Assembly (NCBI GenBank): GCA_902810705.1
Contig: CADDYU010000003.1
Coordinates: forward strand, 1-64,000
Reading direction: 5' to 3'
Length of the DNA stretch: 64,000 nucleotides
DNA from: Methylococcaceae bacterium
Lineage (GTDB): Bacteria > Pseudomonadota > Gammaproteobacteria > Methylococcales > Methylococcaceae
The notes under the pieces were generated by a model. It made no database searches and had not been told where the DNA came from. It saw only the letters and a program-made list of their open reading frames with translations. Position numbers and translations under genes: made by a program. Below are positions 40,860-50,369 of this stretch, in pieces; position 1 is the first letter of the stretch, and each line of letters starts with the position of its first letter.

Positions 40860-42479
40860 TTAGGCAGCCGCCTGCTCTGTCCGGCGCGAGGCTTGGCCAG
40901 GCTGTAGCGCCGTGATAGCAAGAGCCGTGACCGGCTCCGGTTCCGGCTTGAAGCCGTTGATTTTTCGAAGCTGAACGATGATGCCGTTATCGGGCGCGGC
41001 TTTGAGGAAATCGTGGATGGTTTCTAGAATGTCCTGATCGACGAATTCGGCCTGCGTGCCGTCGATGATCAGATGGCTGTCCGGCTCGACCCGGGCCAGA
41101 AGGTCCCGCAGCAGGGCCTTGTTGAGGAACGACACGTCCTTCCGCAACTTTAGGAGGTAATGATTGCCGCTCCGCGTCAGCGAAATGGCCGCGTGGAAAT
41201 TGGCCTTGATGACGTAGAAAAGTCCGCAGGCGATGCCGATCATGATGCCTTTCAAAAGGTCTGTCAGCAGAATCGCCACAATGGTGATGAGATAGGGCGC
41301 GAATTGGTTGACGCCTTTGCGGTACATCTCCATAAAAAGGCTCGGCTTGGCCAGCTTGTAGCCGGTCAGCAGCAGAATGGCGGCCAATGCGGACAGGGGG
41401 ATGTAATTGAGATAGCGGGCCAGAAAGCATACGCTCAACAGCAGCAATACGCCATGAACGAAAGAGGCCATTTTGGTCCGCCCGCCGGCATTGACATTGG
41501 CGGAACTCCGCACGATGACGGCGGTCATCGGCAACCCGCCCAGCAGGCCGCTAAGGAGGTTGCCCAAGCCTTGCGCCTTGAGCTCCCGATTGGTGGGCGC
41601 CACCCGCTTGAGGGGATCGAGCTTGTCGACCGCCTCGAGACTCAGAAGCGTTTCCAGGCTGGCGATGACGGCCATCGTGACAGCGACCATATACACCGCC
41701 GGATTGGCGATCTGCGCGAAATCGGGCTGGGTCAGATGGCTCATGAAATCGGCGGGCCCCCGCATTTCCGGAAGCGTCACGAGGTAATCTCCGGCAATGG
41801 CGAACCGGGTTCCCTGGCTGAATAGATTGAACAGCACGCCCCAGGCCACGGCGATCAAGGGACCTGGAATCTGGGAGACCCAAGGGAGGTTTCTAAAGAA
41901 GCGGGTCTCCCACAAAAACATGATGAAAAGCGCTCCAAGGCTCACCATGGCGGCGCCTGGAGAAATCGCGTTCAGCGCCAGAAAGATTTCTCCGAAAGTA
42001 TCGCGCGCCGTCTGGGGAATGTAGGTTTCCTCGCCGACCAGGTCCGGACCGTAACCCACGGCATGAGGCAACTGCTTCATGATCAGGATCAAGCCGATGG
42101 CCGACAGCATGCCTTTGATGACCGCCGAGGGAAAGTAGGCGCCGATCACGCCCGCTTTCAGAAAGCCAAGCGCCAATTGAATCAGGCCCGCGAGCATGAC
42201 CGCTACCAAGAAGGCCTGAAAGCCTCCAAGGCTGCCAATCGCTTGCAACACGATCACGGTGAGCCCCGCCGCCGGACCCGATACGCTCAACTGCGAGCCG
42301 CTCGCCCAGGCGACGACCAACCCGCCCACCATGCCGGCGATCACGCCGGACAGAAGCGGCGCTCCGGAAGCCAGAGCGATGCCGAGGCACAAAGGCAACG
42401 CGACCAGAAAAACGACGATTCCCGCCGGCACGTCATGGCCGAGGTTTTGCCAAAAATAGGCGAGTTGCTTCCTAGCCAT
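40860..42479 (-). CDS. SulP-family anion transporter (possible bicarbonate transporter)
   Basis: A 539-residue SulP protein with about 12-14 membrane segments (VFLVALPLCLGIALASGAPLLSG near the start; NLLSGLLGGLPMTAVIVRSSANVNAGGRTK with the family's NxGGxT-like element) and a C-terminal STAS-like stretch (about 440-510, LIIDGTQAEFVDQDILETI). GGAGG stands before the ATG. Members carry sulfate, bicarbonate or other anions. Coupling with a carbonic anhydrase favours bicarbonate, as in BicA-like systems, but the sequence does not prove it. Confidence 0.9.
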   Translation of the reverse strand: MARKQLAYFWQNLGHDVPAGIVVFLVALPLCLGIALASGAPLLSGVIAGMVGGLVVAWASGSQLSVSGPAAGLTVIVLQAIGSLGGFQAFLVAVMLAGLIQLALGFLKAGVIGAYFPSAVIKGMLSAIGLILIMKQLPHAVGYGPDLVGEETYIPQTARDTFGEIFLALNAISPGAAMVSLGALFIMFLWETRFFRNLPWVSQIPGPLIAVAWGVLFNLFSQGTRFAIAGDYLVTLPEMRGPADFMSHLTQPDFAQIANPAVYMVAVTMAVIASLETLLSLEAVDKLDPLKRVAPTNRELKAQGLGNLLSGLLGGLPMTAVIVRSSANVNAGGRTKMASFVHGVLLLLSVCFLARYLNYIPLSALAAILLLTGYKLAKPSLFMEMYRKGVNQFAPYLITIVAILLTDLLKGIMIGIACGLFYVIKANFHAAISLTRSGNHYLLKLRKDVSFLNKALLRDLLARVEPDSHLIIDGTQAEFVDQDILETIHDFLKAAPDNGIIVQLRKINGFKPEPEPVTALAITALQPGQASRRTEQAAA

Positions 42480-42589
42480 GGATAAAATCCTCCATAGTAA
42501 GTTCGGTCATAAACATGGGGTGCTGGGTTATTAGTTTTGATACAAAACTATTGCATCAAAAAAACTGGTTGAAGGCAACCACGATGGGT

Positions 42590-42613
42590 TAAATAAACCT
42601 ATTATCCAGGTTT
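42590..42613 (-). terminator. Weak hairpin terminator of metR
   Basis: On the minus strand AAACCT-GGATAAT-AGGTTT followed by ATTT forms a short stem about 90 bases after the metR stop. Confidence 0.33.
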
Positions 42614-42702
42614 TTTCAAACCAATTCCTGCGGGATTGCCTAAAGACTAGACCGATCCGAGCAATCCGAGACCTCATGGCGGTCGGCCACGGAACTCGGA
42701 GT

Positions 42703-43629
42703 CTACGAAAGCGGCAGCAGACCGCGCAGGCTTCGGAAGCTGGTGGAGCGCACCGTGTCCAGAAAATCCCGCAGGTAGGCGGATGTCGCCATCGCCTCGG
42801 TCGTCGCCGCGTACAAGGCGCTCCACAGGCCCTTCCTGCCGATCGATTTGGCCCGCACATAATCTCTTTCCAAATAACTCTGCACGCTCCAGTTGGGCAG
42901 GGCGGCGATGCCGCGCCGGCTGGCCACCAGTTGCAGGATCGCCACGGTCAGCTCGGTGGTGCGCCGCTTGGGTTCCACCCCTTGGGGCTTCAGCACCTTG
43001 CGCACGAGGTCGAGCATGTCGTCCGGCACCGGATAGCTGATCAGGGTCTCCCCGGCGAAATCCTCCGGTTCGAGGAAGGTCTTGGCGGCCAGGGGGTGCT
43101 GACGGGACACCAGGCCGACCATCTCGAAGCGGAACAAGGGATGGAAAACCACGCCCCGGCGCTGCTCCGGTTCCGACATCACGACCAGGTCGGCCTTGGC
43201 TTCGGCGAGCAGCGCCAAGGGATCGGCATGAAAGCCGGAGACCAGATCCAGTTCGATTTCCGGCCAGTGCTCCCGGAACTGATCCATGGACGGCATGAGC
43301 CAGTCGAAGCAGGTGTGGCATTCCACCGCGATGCGCAACTGCCCCGCCTCGCCCTGGGCGATGCGGGCGACATCCCGCTCGGCTTCGCCGACCAGCTTCA
43401 ACACGGTCTCCGCCAAGGTGTGCAGCCGCTGGCCCGCCGGCGACAATCTGAGCGGCTGGGTCTTGCGCTCGAACAGAGGGGTGCCGTAATGCTCCTCCAG
43501 TTGCTTGATCTGATGGGAGATGGCCGACTGGGTCAGATGCACGCGGGTGGCGGCGCGGGACAGGGTGCCGGTTTCCACCAGGGCCAGAAGGGTTTGCAGA
43601 TGGCGCAGCTCCAGAATCGACTGACTCAT
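42703..43629 (-). CDS. metR: LysR-type regulator MetR
   Basis: A 308-residue LysR-type regulator. The N-terminal HTH (LSRAATRVHLTQSAISHQIKQLE region, core AAxxxHxTQSAISHQI) is followed by the effector domain. MetR activates metE and metH-linked genes with homocysteine as coinducer. It is divergent from metE with a 102-base AT-rich region between, the classic arrangement. ECHTCFDWLMP at about 102-112 is typical of the MetR effector domain. Confidence 0.94.
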   Translation of the reverse strand: MSQSILELRHLQTLLALVETGTLSRAATRVHLTQSAISHQIKQLEEHYGTPLFERKTQPLRLSPAGQRLHTLAETVLKLVGEAERDVARIAQGEAGQLRIAVECHTCFDWLMPSMDQFREHWPEIELDLVSGFHADPLALLAEAKADLVVMSEPEQRRGVVFHPLFRFEMVGLVSRQHPLAAKTFLEPEDFAGETLISYPVPDDMLDLVRKVLKPQGVEPKRRTTELTVAILQLVASRRGIAALPNWSVQSYLERDYVRAKSIGRKGLWSALYAATTEAMATSAYLRDFLDTVRSTSFRSLRGLLPLS

Positions 43630-43678
43630 GAATATAATTAATACTTAAGTTGAATTAAATGAGTTTGAATAATAATTC
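43629..43678. promoter_or_regulatory. Candidate MetR operator region
   Basis: The AT-rich metR-metE spacer has several TGAA half-sites, and TGAATAATAATTC (43666-43678) comes close to the MetR pattern TGAA-N5-TTCA. TTAATACTTAAGTTGAATTAA-like symmetry (43638-43658) is also visible. Confidence 0.5.
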
Positions 43679-43731
43679 CGGCGCCTCGATCATGCCAACT
43701 CCATCATCGAACACAAGAGGAGCAATCAACC

Positions 43732-45999
43732 ATGGCAGTGACACACTCGCTGGGGTTTCCCCGCGTCGGCGCCGGACGGGAATTGAAGACCGCGCTGGAA
43801 GCCTATTGGGCCGGCAAGATCACCGAGGCGGACCTGCGGGAAACCGGCCGGGAGCTGCGCGCCCGGCATTGGCGGCTACAAGCCGGCCTTGGGCTGGATC
43901 TGGTGCCGGTCGGCGATTTCGCCTGGTACGACCAGATGCTGAACATGACGGCGCTGCTCGGCGCCGTGCCGGCGCGCTTCGGCGATGGCGAACTCGACTT
44001 GGACCTCTATTTCCGAATGGCGCGGGGCGGGAAGGATCAGCCCGCCATGGAAATGACCAAATGGTTCGATACCAATTACCACTACATCGTCCCCGAGTTC
44101 GCGCGCGACATGGCGTTCCGGCCGGGCGCCGAATGGCTGTTCGAGGAGGTGGAAGAGGCCAAGGCCCTGCGCCTCAATCCCAAGCCGGTGCTGATCGGCC
44201 CCTTGACCTACCTCTATCTCGGCAAGGCCAAGCAGGCGGGCTTTTCCCGGCTGGACTTGCTGCCGCGGCTCTTGCCCAGCTACGCCCGCATCCTCGAGCG
44301 GCTCAAGGATCAAGGGATTGCCTGGGTGCAGATGGACGAGCCGATTCTAGTGCTGGAACTCCCCGACGCCTGGCGGGCGGCCTTCAAGGCCGTCTACGCG
44401 GAATTGGCGACATCGGCGCCGAGTCTGCTGCTCGCGACCTACTTCGACTCGGTGACTGATCACGCGGAGCTCATGAAATCCCTGCCGGTCGCGGGCCTGC
44501 ATCTCGACGCCGCGCGGGCGCCCGAACAGCTCGAGGTTTTTCTCGAGGATTATCCGGAAGAGAAAATCCTGTCGGTCGGCGTCATCGACGGCCGTAACGT
44601 GTGGAGCGCCGATCTCAAGCGCGCCCTGGACCGGCTCACGCCGCTGCACGAGGCCCTCGGGAGCCGGCTCTGGCTGGCGCCGAGCTGTTCCCTGCTGCAC
44701 GTGCCGATCGATCTCAATCTCGAGACCGAGCTGGACGAGGAGATCAAGGGCTGGCTGGCTTTCGCCGTGCAAAAGCTCGAGGAGCTTGCGGTTTTGGACA
44801 AGGGCCTGCGCCTCGGCCGGGACAGCATCGCGCGGGAATTGGCGGCTCGGGACCGGGTCCTCGGGGAGCGCTCCACCTCGCCGCGCATCCATAACCCGGC
44901 GGTGCGGGACCGGCTAGAGGGGCTCACGGAAGCCGATTTCCGGCGCTTCTCGCCCTTCCCGGAACGCATCGCCCTCCAAAGGGATCGGCTGAAGCTGCCG
45001 CTTTTTCCCACCACCACCATAGGCTCGTTTCCGCAAACTCCGGAGATCCGCAAGGCCCGCGCCGATTATCGCCAAGGGACACTGAACGCCGAGAGCTATC
45101 GGGACCGGATGCGCGCCGCCATCCGTGAAGCCGTGGTGAAACAGGAGGAACTCGGCCTCGACCTCCTGGTGCACGGCGAAGCGGAGCGCAACGACATGGT
45201 GGAATATTTCGGCGAGCAGCTGGAGGGTTTCGTCTTCACCCGCCAGGGCTGGGTCCAGAGCTACGGCTCCCGCTGCGTGAAGCCGCCGATCGTGTACGGC
45301 GACGTGTCGCGGCCCAAGCCGATGACGGTGGAATGGATTGCCTACGCTCAGGCCCAGACGCGCAAACCCGTCAAGGGCATGCTGACCGGCCCGGTCACGA
45401 TCCTGCAATGGTCCTTCGTGCGCGACGATCAGCCGCGCTCCACGACCGCCCTGCAAATCGCCCTGGCGATCCGGGACGAAGCGGTCGACCTGGAATTGGC
45501 CGGCGTTCCGGCCATCCAGATCGACGAACCGGCGTTCCGGGAAGGCTTGCCGCTCAAGCGGCGGAACTGGGCCGCCTACCTGGACTGGGCAGTCCGGGCG
45601 TTCCGCCTCGCCGCTTCCGGCGTCGCTGACGACACCCAAATCCACACTCACATGTGCTATTCCGAATTCGGGGATATCCTGCCGGCCATCGCCGATCTGG
45701 ACGCCGACGTCATCACCATCGAAACCTCCCGCTCGGACATGGATCTTCTGGATGCCTTCGGGGAGTTCCGCTATCCCAACGATATCGGCCCCGGCGTGTA
45801 TGATATCCATTCGCCGAGAGTGCCCGAGACCCAGGAGATGGTCCGGTTGTTGGAAAAGGCGCGGGCGGTCATCGACCCGGAACGCCTGTGGGTGAACCCC
45901 GATTGCGGCTTGAAGACGCGGGGCTGGCCCGAAACCGAACGCGCCTTGCGGAGCCTGGTCGCGGCCGCGGAAACCTTGCGCCGCCGGCAGGCCGCCTAG
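43732..45999 (+). CDS. metE: Cobalamin-independent methionine synthase MetE
   Basis: A 755-residue MetE, transferring methyl from methyltetrahydrofolate-triglutamate to homocysteine. Two similar barrels are seen: the N-terminal one ([14 protein letters not shown]) and the catalytic C-terminal one ([17 protein letters not shown]). The zinc ligands are in HTHMCYSEF (His and Cys), a Glu in the [11 protein letters not shown] region and the Cys of [16 protein letters not shown] lies before the ATG. It is divergent from its regulator metR. Confidence 0.97.
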   Translation: MAVTHSLGFPRVGAGRELKTALEAYWAGKITEADLRETGRELRARHWRLQAGLGLDLVPVGDFAWYDQMLNMTALLGAVPARFGDGELDLDLYFRMARGGKDQPAMEMTKWFDTNYHYIVPEFARDMAFRPGAEWLFEEVEEAKALRLNPKPVLIGPLTYLYLGKAKQAGFSRLDLLPRLLPSYARILERLKDQGIAWVQMDEPILVLELPDAWRAAFKAVYAELATSAPSLLLATYFDSVTDHAELMKSLPVAGLHLDAARAPEQLEVFLEDYPEEKILSVGVIDGRNVWSADLKRALDRLTPLHEALGSRLWLAPSCSLLHVPIDLNLETELDEEIKGWLAFAVQKLEELAVLDKGLRLGRDSIARELAARDRVLGERSTSPRIHNPAVRDRLEGLTEADFRRFSPFPERIALQRDRLKLPLFPTTTIGSFPQTPEIRKARADYRQGTLNAESYRDRMRAAIREAVVKQEELGLDLLVHGEAERNDMVEYFGEQLEGFVFTRQGWVQSYGSRCVKPPIVYGDVSRPKPMTVEWIAYAQAQTRKPVKGMLTGPVTILQWSFVRDDQPRSTTALQIALAIRDEAVDLELAGVPAIQIDEPAFREGLPLKRRNWAAYLDWAVRAFRLAASGVADDTQIHTHMCYSEFGDILPAIADLDADVITIETSRSDMDLLDAFGEFRYPNDIGPGVYDIHSPRVPETQEMVRLLEKARAVIDPERLWVNPDCGLKTRGWPETERALRSLVAAAETLRRRQAA

Positions 46000-46045
46000 G
46001 AACATCCCCCAGCCGGCAACCGCCTGGATCCACGGGCCCATGAAC

Positions 46046-46088
46046 GCCCGGACCCTTCGCCCGCACAAACGTGGGCTTAGGTCCGGGC
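46046..46088 (+). other. Stem-loop between metE and the HlyIII-VIT1 gene
   Basis: GCCCGGACC (46046-46054) pairs perfectly with GGTCCGGGC (46080-46088), and GCCCGCAC/GTGGGC may add an inner stem. No T tract follows. It could end the metE transcript or act in the leader of the next gene. I see no yybP-ykoY (Mn2+) riboswitch core. Confidence 0.45.
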
Positions 46089-46140
46089 CTCTCATCGGCG
46101 CCGGACACTTCGTTTCAGGTTCTTTCGCTTCAAAACCCGC

Positions 46141-47514
46141 ATGCCGGTCTATTCCATTCCTGGCTTTTCCGAACCCGTAAGTTCCCTCACCCACCTTCTC
46201 AGCGCCGGAGTCTTCGCCATTCTCGGCTTTTTTTTGATGCGTCGGGGCCGGGGCCGGATCTCCCGCATCATCGCCCTAGGCGTTTTCGTGCTTACGGTCG
46301 TGTTCTTGCTGTCCATGAGCGGCGTGTTTCATCTGCTCTCGCCCGAAGGAGCGAGCCGCGCGGTCTTGCAGCGCCTGGATCATGCGGCGATCTTCACGCT
46401 TATCGCCGGCAGCTTCACGCCGCTGCACGCCCTTCTGTTCAAAGGATTCTGGCGTTGGGGAGTGTTGCTGGGGATTTGGATCATGGCCGCGGCGGCCATT
46501 ACCCTCAAGGTTGTTTTCTTCAATCAGATCCCGGAATGGCTGAGCTTGAGCTTGTATCTGGGATTTGGCTGGATCGGCCTGGCATCCGGGATCGCGGTCG
46601 CGCGGCGATTCGGCTTCGCGTTCGTCAAGCCGCTGCTGCTCAGCGCGCTGGCCTATACGGTGGGCGCGCTGTTTGATTTCTTGCGCTGGCCGGTGCTCAT
46701 CCCTGGCGTGCTGGGGCCTCACGAGCTGTTTCATCTCGCCGTGCTGGCGGGCATCGGTTTCCACTATCGATTTCTATTTGCCATACTCGACCGGAGCGAT
46801 TCCGCCAAACCCGCCAGAGTGAGGGACGGCGCCCATCGCGAGGAGCACTTCCGCGGTGGCGACGTCGTCAAGGACATCGTGCTTGGCATGGCGGACGGGC
46901 TTACCGTCCCTTTCGCGCTGGCGGCGGGCATCACCGGCGCCATCGGCGTGAACCGGGTCATCATCGCCGCTGGCGTCGCCGAAATCGCGGCGGGCGCCAT
47001 CGCCATGGGCCTGGGCGGTTATCTGGCGGCGCGGAGCGAGGCCGAGCATTACGCGAACGAGCAGCGCCGGGAAGAGCGGGAAATCGCCGAGCAGCCGGAC
47101 GACGAATGCCGCGAGGTGGCCGAGCTGTTCCGCCAATACGGCCTGGGACAGACGGAAATCGCGCCCCTATTGAATGCCTTGAGACAGCGTCCCGCCGCGT
47201 GGCGGGATTTCATGATGCGCTTCGAGCTGGGACTCGAAGCCCCCGATCCGGGCCGGGCGGTCCGGAGCGCCGCGACCATCGCGCTGGCTTACGTGGCGGG
47301 CGGGGCCATCCCGCTGGCGCCTTATGTGTTGCTGGATGAGCCGGGAGTGGCCTTGCGCCTTTCAGCGGCGGTCACCTTGCTCGCGCTGTTCGGCTTCGGC
47401 TTCGTCAAAGGCCATTACACGGGCGTCGATCGGCTCAAGAGCGGACTGCAGACCCTGGCCGTGGGCGGCATCGCCGCAACCGTGGCCTATGCCCTAGCCC
47501 GTTGGGTGGGATGA
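46141..47514 (+). CDS. Fusion membrane protein: HlyIII/PAQR domain plus VIT1/CCC1 domain
   Basis: A 457-residue protein with two families in one frame. Residues 1-218 are a HlyIII/PAQR domain with seven membrane helices: GFSEPVSSLTHLLSA at the start, Ser60-His64 in SGVFH, Asp80-His81 in RLDHAAIFTLIAGSFTP, and His194/His198 in HELFH, the usual metal-binding set. Residues about 230-457 are a VIT1/CCC1 iron/manganese transporter domain: HREEHFRGGDVVKDIVLGMADGLTVPFAL, a charged Glu-rich loop (about 297-320) and the final helices. The usual separate VIT1 protein starts with this HxEEHF element, which places the join near 225. No ribosome site is seen before ATG 46141. Likely role: membrane divalent metal handling. 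Confidence 0.9.
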   Translation: MPVYSIPGFSEPVSSLTHLLSAGVFAILGFFLMRRGRGRISRIIALGVFVLTVVFLLSMSGVFHLLSPEGASRAVLQRLDHAAIFTLIAGSFTPLHALLFKGFWRWGVLLGIWIMAAAAITLKVVFFNQIPEWLSLSLYLGFGWIGLASGIAVARRFGFAFVKPLLLSALAYTVGALFDFLRWPVLIPGVLGPHELFHLAVLAGIGFHYRFLFAILDRSDSAKPARVRDGAHREEHFRGGDVVKDIVLGMADGLTVPFALAAGITGAIGVNRVIIAAGVAEIAAGAIAMGLGGYLAARSEAEHYANEQRREEREIAEQPDDECREVAELFRQYGLGQTEIAPLLNALRQRPAAWRDFMMRFELGLEAPDPGRAVRSAATIALAYVAGGAIPLAPYVLLDEPGVALRLSAAVTLLALFGFGFVKGHYTGVDRLKSGLQTLAVGGIAATVAYALARWVG

Positions 47515-47558
47515 GAACTTGCGGGAAACCTGCCGAGCAGTCCGATCCCGCAGGGATA

Positions 47559-47618
47559 GGTTAGGCGCGCCTAGGAAACAGCGGGAAGTGGTGACTTCTT
47601 CCCGGCGCGCGCCTAACC
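47559..47618. repeat. Palindromic intergenic element
   Basis: GGTTAGGCGCGC (47559-47570) pairs perfectly with GCGCGCCTAACC (47607-47618). Inside, CGGGAAG and CTTCCCG (47582-47604 region) form a second stem. The flanks (ATAGGTTAG and TAACCCACCTTACG) recall short palindromic elements with a GTAGGGTGGGTTAG-type end that are scattered in many proteobacterial genomes. Only one copy is seen in this window. Confidence 0.7.
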
Positions 47619-47664
47619 CACCTTACGAAGTACTAAAGGCTGCCGCGCTCCGTTCAACGGTAGC

Positions 47665-48729
47665 TCAATGCCCTGGCGTCGTGCCCTGTGGGGTCAGCGT
47701 CACCTCCACTACCGGCAGGGGCGTATCCTTGGTATGCGGTGGGAGGATCGGAACGTCCACCTTGGGCTGGGTGCCGGTCAGGGTCTTCAAGAACGTCGTA
47801 ACGGCGTCAGTTTCAGGATCGGTGAGCTTGATGCCCAACTGAGCCGCGCCCATGACCGCGACCGCTTGCCGGAGGTCCCAAACCTGCCCGGAATGGAAGT
47901 AAGGTGCGGTAAGGGCGATATTGCGCAGGGAGGGTACCTTGAACACGTACTCGTCGCTCGCCGTGTGGGTCACCGTGAAGCGGCCCTTGTCCTTTTCGGG
48001 CAGGATGTCCGCGCCGGGTTTCTGCACGACGCCGAACGGAGCGTAGCGGCTGCCGCCCAGGTTGATGCCGTTGTGGCAGCTCACGCAGCCTTTGTCCATG
48101 AATAGGGCCAAGCCCTGCTTTTCCGGATCGCTAAGCGCGTTGACATCGCCCTTGAGATAGCGATCGAAGCGGGAATCCGGCGTGATCAGGGTCGCTTCGA
48201 AGGCCTCGACGGCTCGGGCCAGGTTATCGAAACTGACCGGATCGGGCTGATTGGGGAAGGACTTTTTGAAGCGTTCCACATAATCGGGAATGCTCTTGAG
48301 GGTTTGCACCACTCGCTCCGGTGTATTGCCCATCTCGACGCTGGCCTGAATTGGGCCCTTGGCCTGGGCTTGGAGGTCCTGGGCTCGGCCGTCCCAGAAC
48401 TGCACGAAATTGTAGACGGCGTTCAAAACCGTGGGGGCGTTGCGGGGGCCTTTCTGCCAGCCATGGCCGATGGATGTCTGTTGCAGATCGACCCCGCCCA
48501 ATCCGAGGTTGTGACAAGTATTGCAACTGATGAGCCAGCTCATGGAAAGGCGCGGATCGAAGTACAGCAGCTTGCCCAGCTCGATTTTTTCGGGGGTGAG
48601 CGGGGCCTCCTTGATAGCGGGAGGCTCGGGAGGGATGGGCTTGAACTGGGATTGCGCTTTTTGCAGAAGATCGTCAGCGGCGGCGACGCTTGCCGCCATC
48701 GACAGCAAACCTAAAATCAGCTTTTTCAC
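47665..48729 (-). CDS. Exported di-heme cytochrome c peroxidase/MauG-family protein
   Basis: A 354-residue di-heme protein with a signal peptide (about 1-18, ending AAADD) and heme sites CNTCH (69-73) and CVSCH (215-219). The IGHGWQKGPRNAPTVLNA and FWDGRAQDLQAQA motifs are typical of bacterial cytochrome c peroxidases, which reduce H2O2 with electrons from cytochrome c in the periplasm; the MauG branch makes protein-derived cofactors. The start is GTG 48729, eight bases from AAGGAG. The Pro-rich C-terminal tail (about 320-354) is unusual. It faces the MFS gene divergently. Confidence 0.88.
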   Translation of the reverse strand: MKKLILGLLSMAASVAAADDLLQKAQSQFKPIPPEPPAIKEAPLTPEKIELGKLLYFDPRLSMSWLISCNTCHNLGLGGVDLQQTSIGHGWQKGPRNAPTVLNAVYNFVQFWDGRAQDLQAQAKGPIQASVEMGNTPERVVQTLKSIPDYVERFKKSFPNQPDPVSFDNLARAVEAFEATLITPDSRFDRYLKGDVNALSDPEKQGLALFMDKGCVSCHNGINLGGSRYAPFGVVQKPGADILPEKDKGRFTVTHTASDEYVFKVPSLRNIALTAPYFHSGQVWDLRQAVAVMGAAQLGIKLTDPETDAVTTFLKTLTGTQPKVDVPILPPHTKDTPLPVVEVTLTPQGTTPGH

Positions 48730-48937
48730 GTTGTTTTCTCCTTATAGTTTCGACGGGACCACTGAGCCCGGCAGGCAATGACATCACTGACGGGCCGAAA
48801 ATCAGGCAGTGCGATTTTACGATGGAAGTGCCTGAAGGGGAGCTTATCTCGGTAATGGCGGGTTTCCAAGACCCCGTCGGACAGCCAAATTCATGGCATT
48901 ATCCGCTTCTCGAGTCCTTCGCCAATCGGGAGCGGTC

Positions 48938-50260
48938 TTGACTGAATCCATCCCCACATTCGCCATGCTGCGGCACCGTAGTTTCACCTTGTTCCTCTGC
49001 GCCCGATTCCTCGCCACTCTTGCCGTGCAAATGCAGAGCGTCGCCGTGGGCTGGCAAGTCTACGCCATGACGAGCGATCCACTCGATCTAGGTCTCGTGG
49101 GACTCGCCCAGTTCGCGCCGTTCGTGCCGCTGGTGCTAGTGGCGGGCCAGGTGGCCGATCGCTTCGAGCGGCGCCGGATCATCATGCTCTGCTATGCGGT
49201 GGAGATGCTGTGCGGTCTTCTCCTGATCGGATTTACCTTGACCGGGCTCAAGGTGGTGTGGCCGGTGTTCCTGGTGATGGCTCTGTATGGCTCGGCCCGT
49301 GCGTTCATGATGCCGGCGAGCCAGGCGATGGTCATCAATTTGGTGCCGGCCGAGACCTTCAGCCAAGCTTTGGCTCTCCATTCATCGGCCTTCCAGGTGG
49401 CTGTGATTAGCGGCCCGGCCTTGGGCGGCGCGCTGTATCTGGCGGGGCCGCTGACTGTGTACGGCGCGGTGGCGGCGCTACTCGCCGTCGCCTCCCTGTT
49501 GATGCTTCTCATGAAGAAGGCTCCCAGGAAAGTCGCGCGGGCCGAGCCAGCGGGCGGGTTCGAGGTGCTGGAAGGCTTGCGCTTCGTACGTTCCCGACCC
49601 GCGATGTTAGGGGCGATTTCACTGGATTTATTCGCCGTGTTGTTCGGCGGCGCTACGGCGCTCTTGCCCGCCTATGCCAGCGATATCCTGCAGACCGGTC
49701 CGACCGGGCTTGGACTGCTGCGAACCGCACTGGGACTTGGAGCGGCGCTTACCAGCTTGGCCTTGGCATTCTGGCCCCTGCGGCGGCGGGTCGGACGCTG
49801 GATGTTCGGCGGAGTGATCCTCTACGGCGCGGCTACCGTCGTGCTTGGGCTTTCCAGGAACTTCGCGTTGTCGTTGGCGGCGTTGACCTTGATGGGCATG
49901 GGCGACATGGTCAGCGTCTACATCCGCCACATGCTGGTGCAAGTGGCGACGCCCGATGCCATCCGTGGTCGGGTGAGCGCCGTCAATTCCGTGTTCATCG
50001 GAGCCTCGAATGAGTTGGGCGAGTTCGAATCGGGCCTTACCGCCGTCTGGTTCGGCGTGGTACCGGCGGTAATCCTCGGCGGCTGTGCTACCCTCGTCGT
50101 GGCCTTGGTTTGGATGCTCGCCTTTCCCGCTTTACGCTGCATGGATGAATTCCCTCAGCTCTCGCGAGGGCAGAAGGCGTCGGACACGGAAACTTCGCCT
50201 CTCAGATCATCTAAAGACAGGCGCCGAAAACCCAAACAGCGGCAGCGAGGGCATGAGTAA
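48938..50260 (+). CDS. MFS transporter, EntS-like (MFS_3) family
   Basis: A 440-residue 12-helix MFS protein. TFAMLRHRSFTLFLCARF at the start, GWQVYAMTSDPLDLGLVGLAQ and the loop-2 motif GQVADRFERRRI are typical of the EntS/DUF894 exporters. I use TTG 48938, five bases after GGGAG; the frame opens at ATG 48893, which lacks a ribosome site. The hydrophilic tail (about 400-440) is Lys/Arg-rich. Related proteins export siderophores or drugs; no substrate clue here. It ends 110 bases before the convergent regA. Confidence 0.85.
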   Translation: MTESIPTFAMLRHRSFTLFLCARFLATLAVQMQSVAVGWQVYAMTSDPLDLGLVGLAQFAPFVPLVLVAGQVADRFERRRIIMLCYAVEMLCGLLLIGFTLTGLKVVWPVFLVMALYGSARAFMMPASQAMVINLVPAETFSQALALHSSAFQVAVISGPALGGALYLAGPLTVYGAVAALLAVASLLMLLMKKAPRKVARAEPAGGFEVLEGLRFVRSRPAMLGAISLDLFAVLFGGATALLPAYASDILQTGPTGLGLLRTALGLGAALTSLALAFWPLRRRVGRWMFGGVILYGAATVVLGLSRNFALSLAALTLMGMGDMVSVYIRHMLVQVATPDAIRGRVSAVNSVFIGASNELGEFESGLTAVWFGVVPAVILGGCATLVVALVWMLAFPALRCMDEFPQLSRGQKASDTETSPLRSSKDRRRKPKQRQRGHE

Positions 50261-50369
50261 AGTCAGAGGTGCCCGCCTTGGGCGCTTCGGAAGCCACCGT
50301 CTTGGGCCACTTTAAATTTAGCTTCGCGCCCCTCTCCAGCAGGCTATGCTGGCCCGCCATAAAATGGAG

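Noticed and set aside
43000-43020. CRISPR-like or tandem repeats
   Set aside because: Scanning the window by eye showed no regularly spaced direct repeats here or elsewhere.
44914-46194. Long minus-strand open frame opposite metE
   Set aside because: Antisense shadow of a conserved catalytic domain; no supporting signals.
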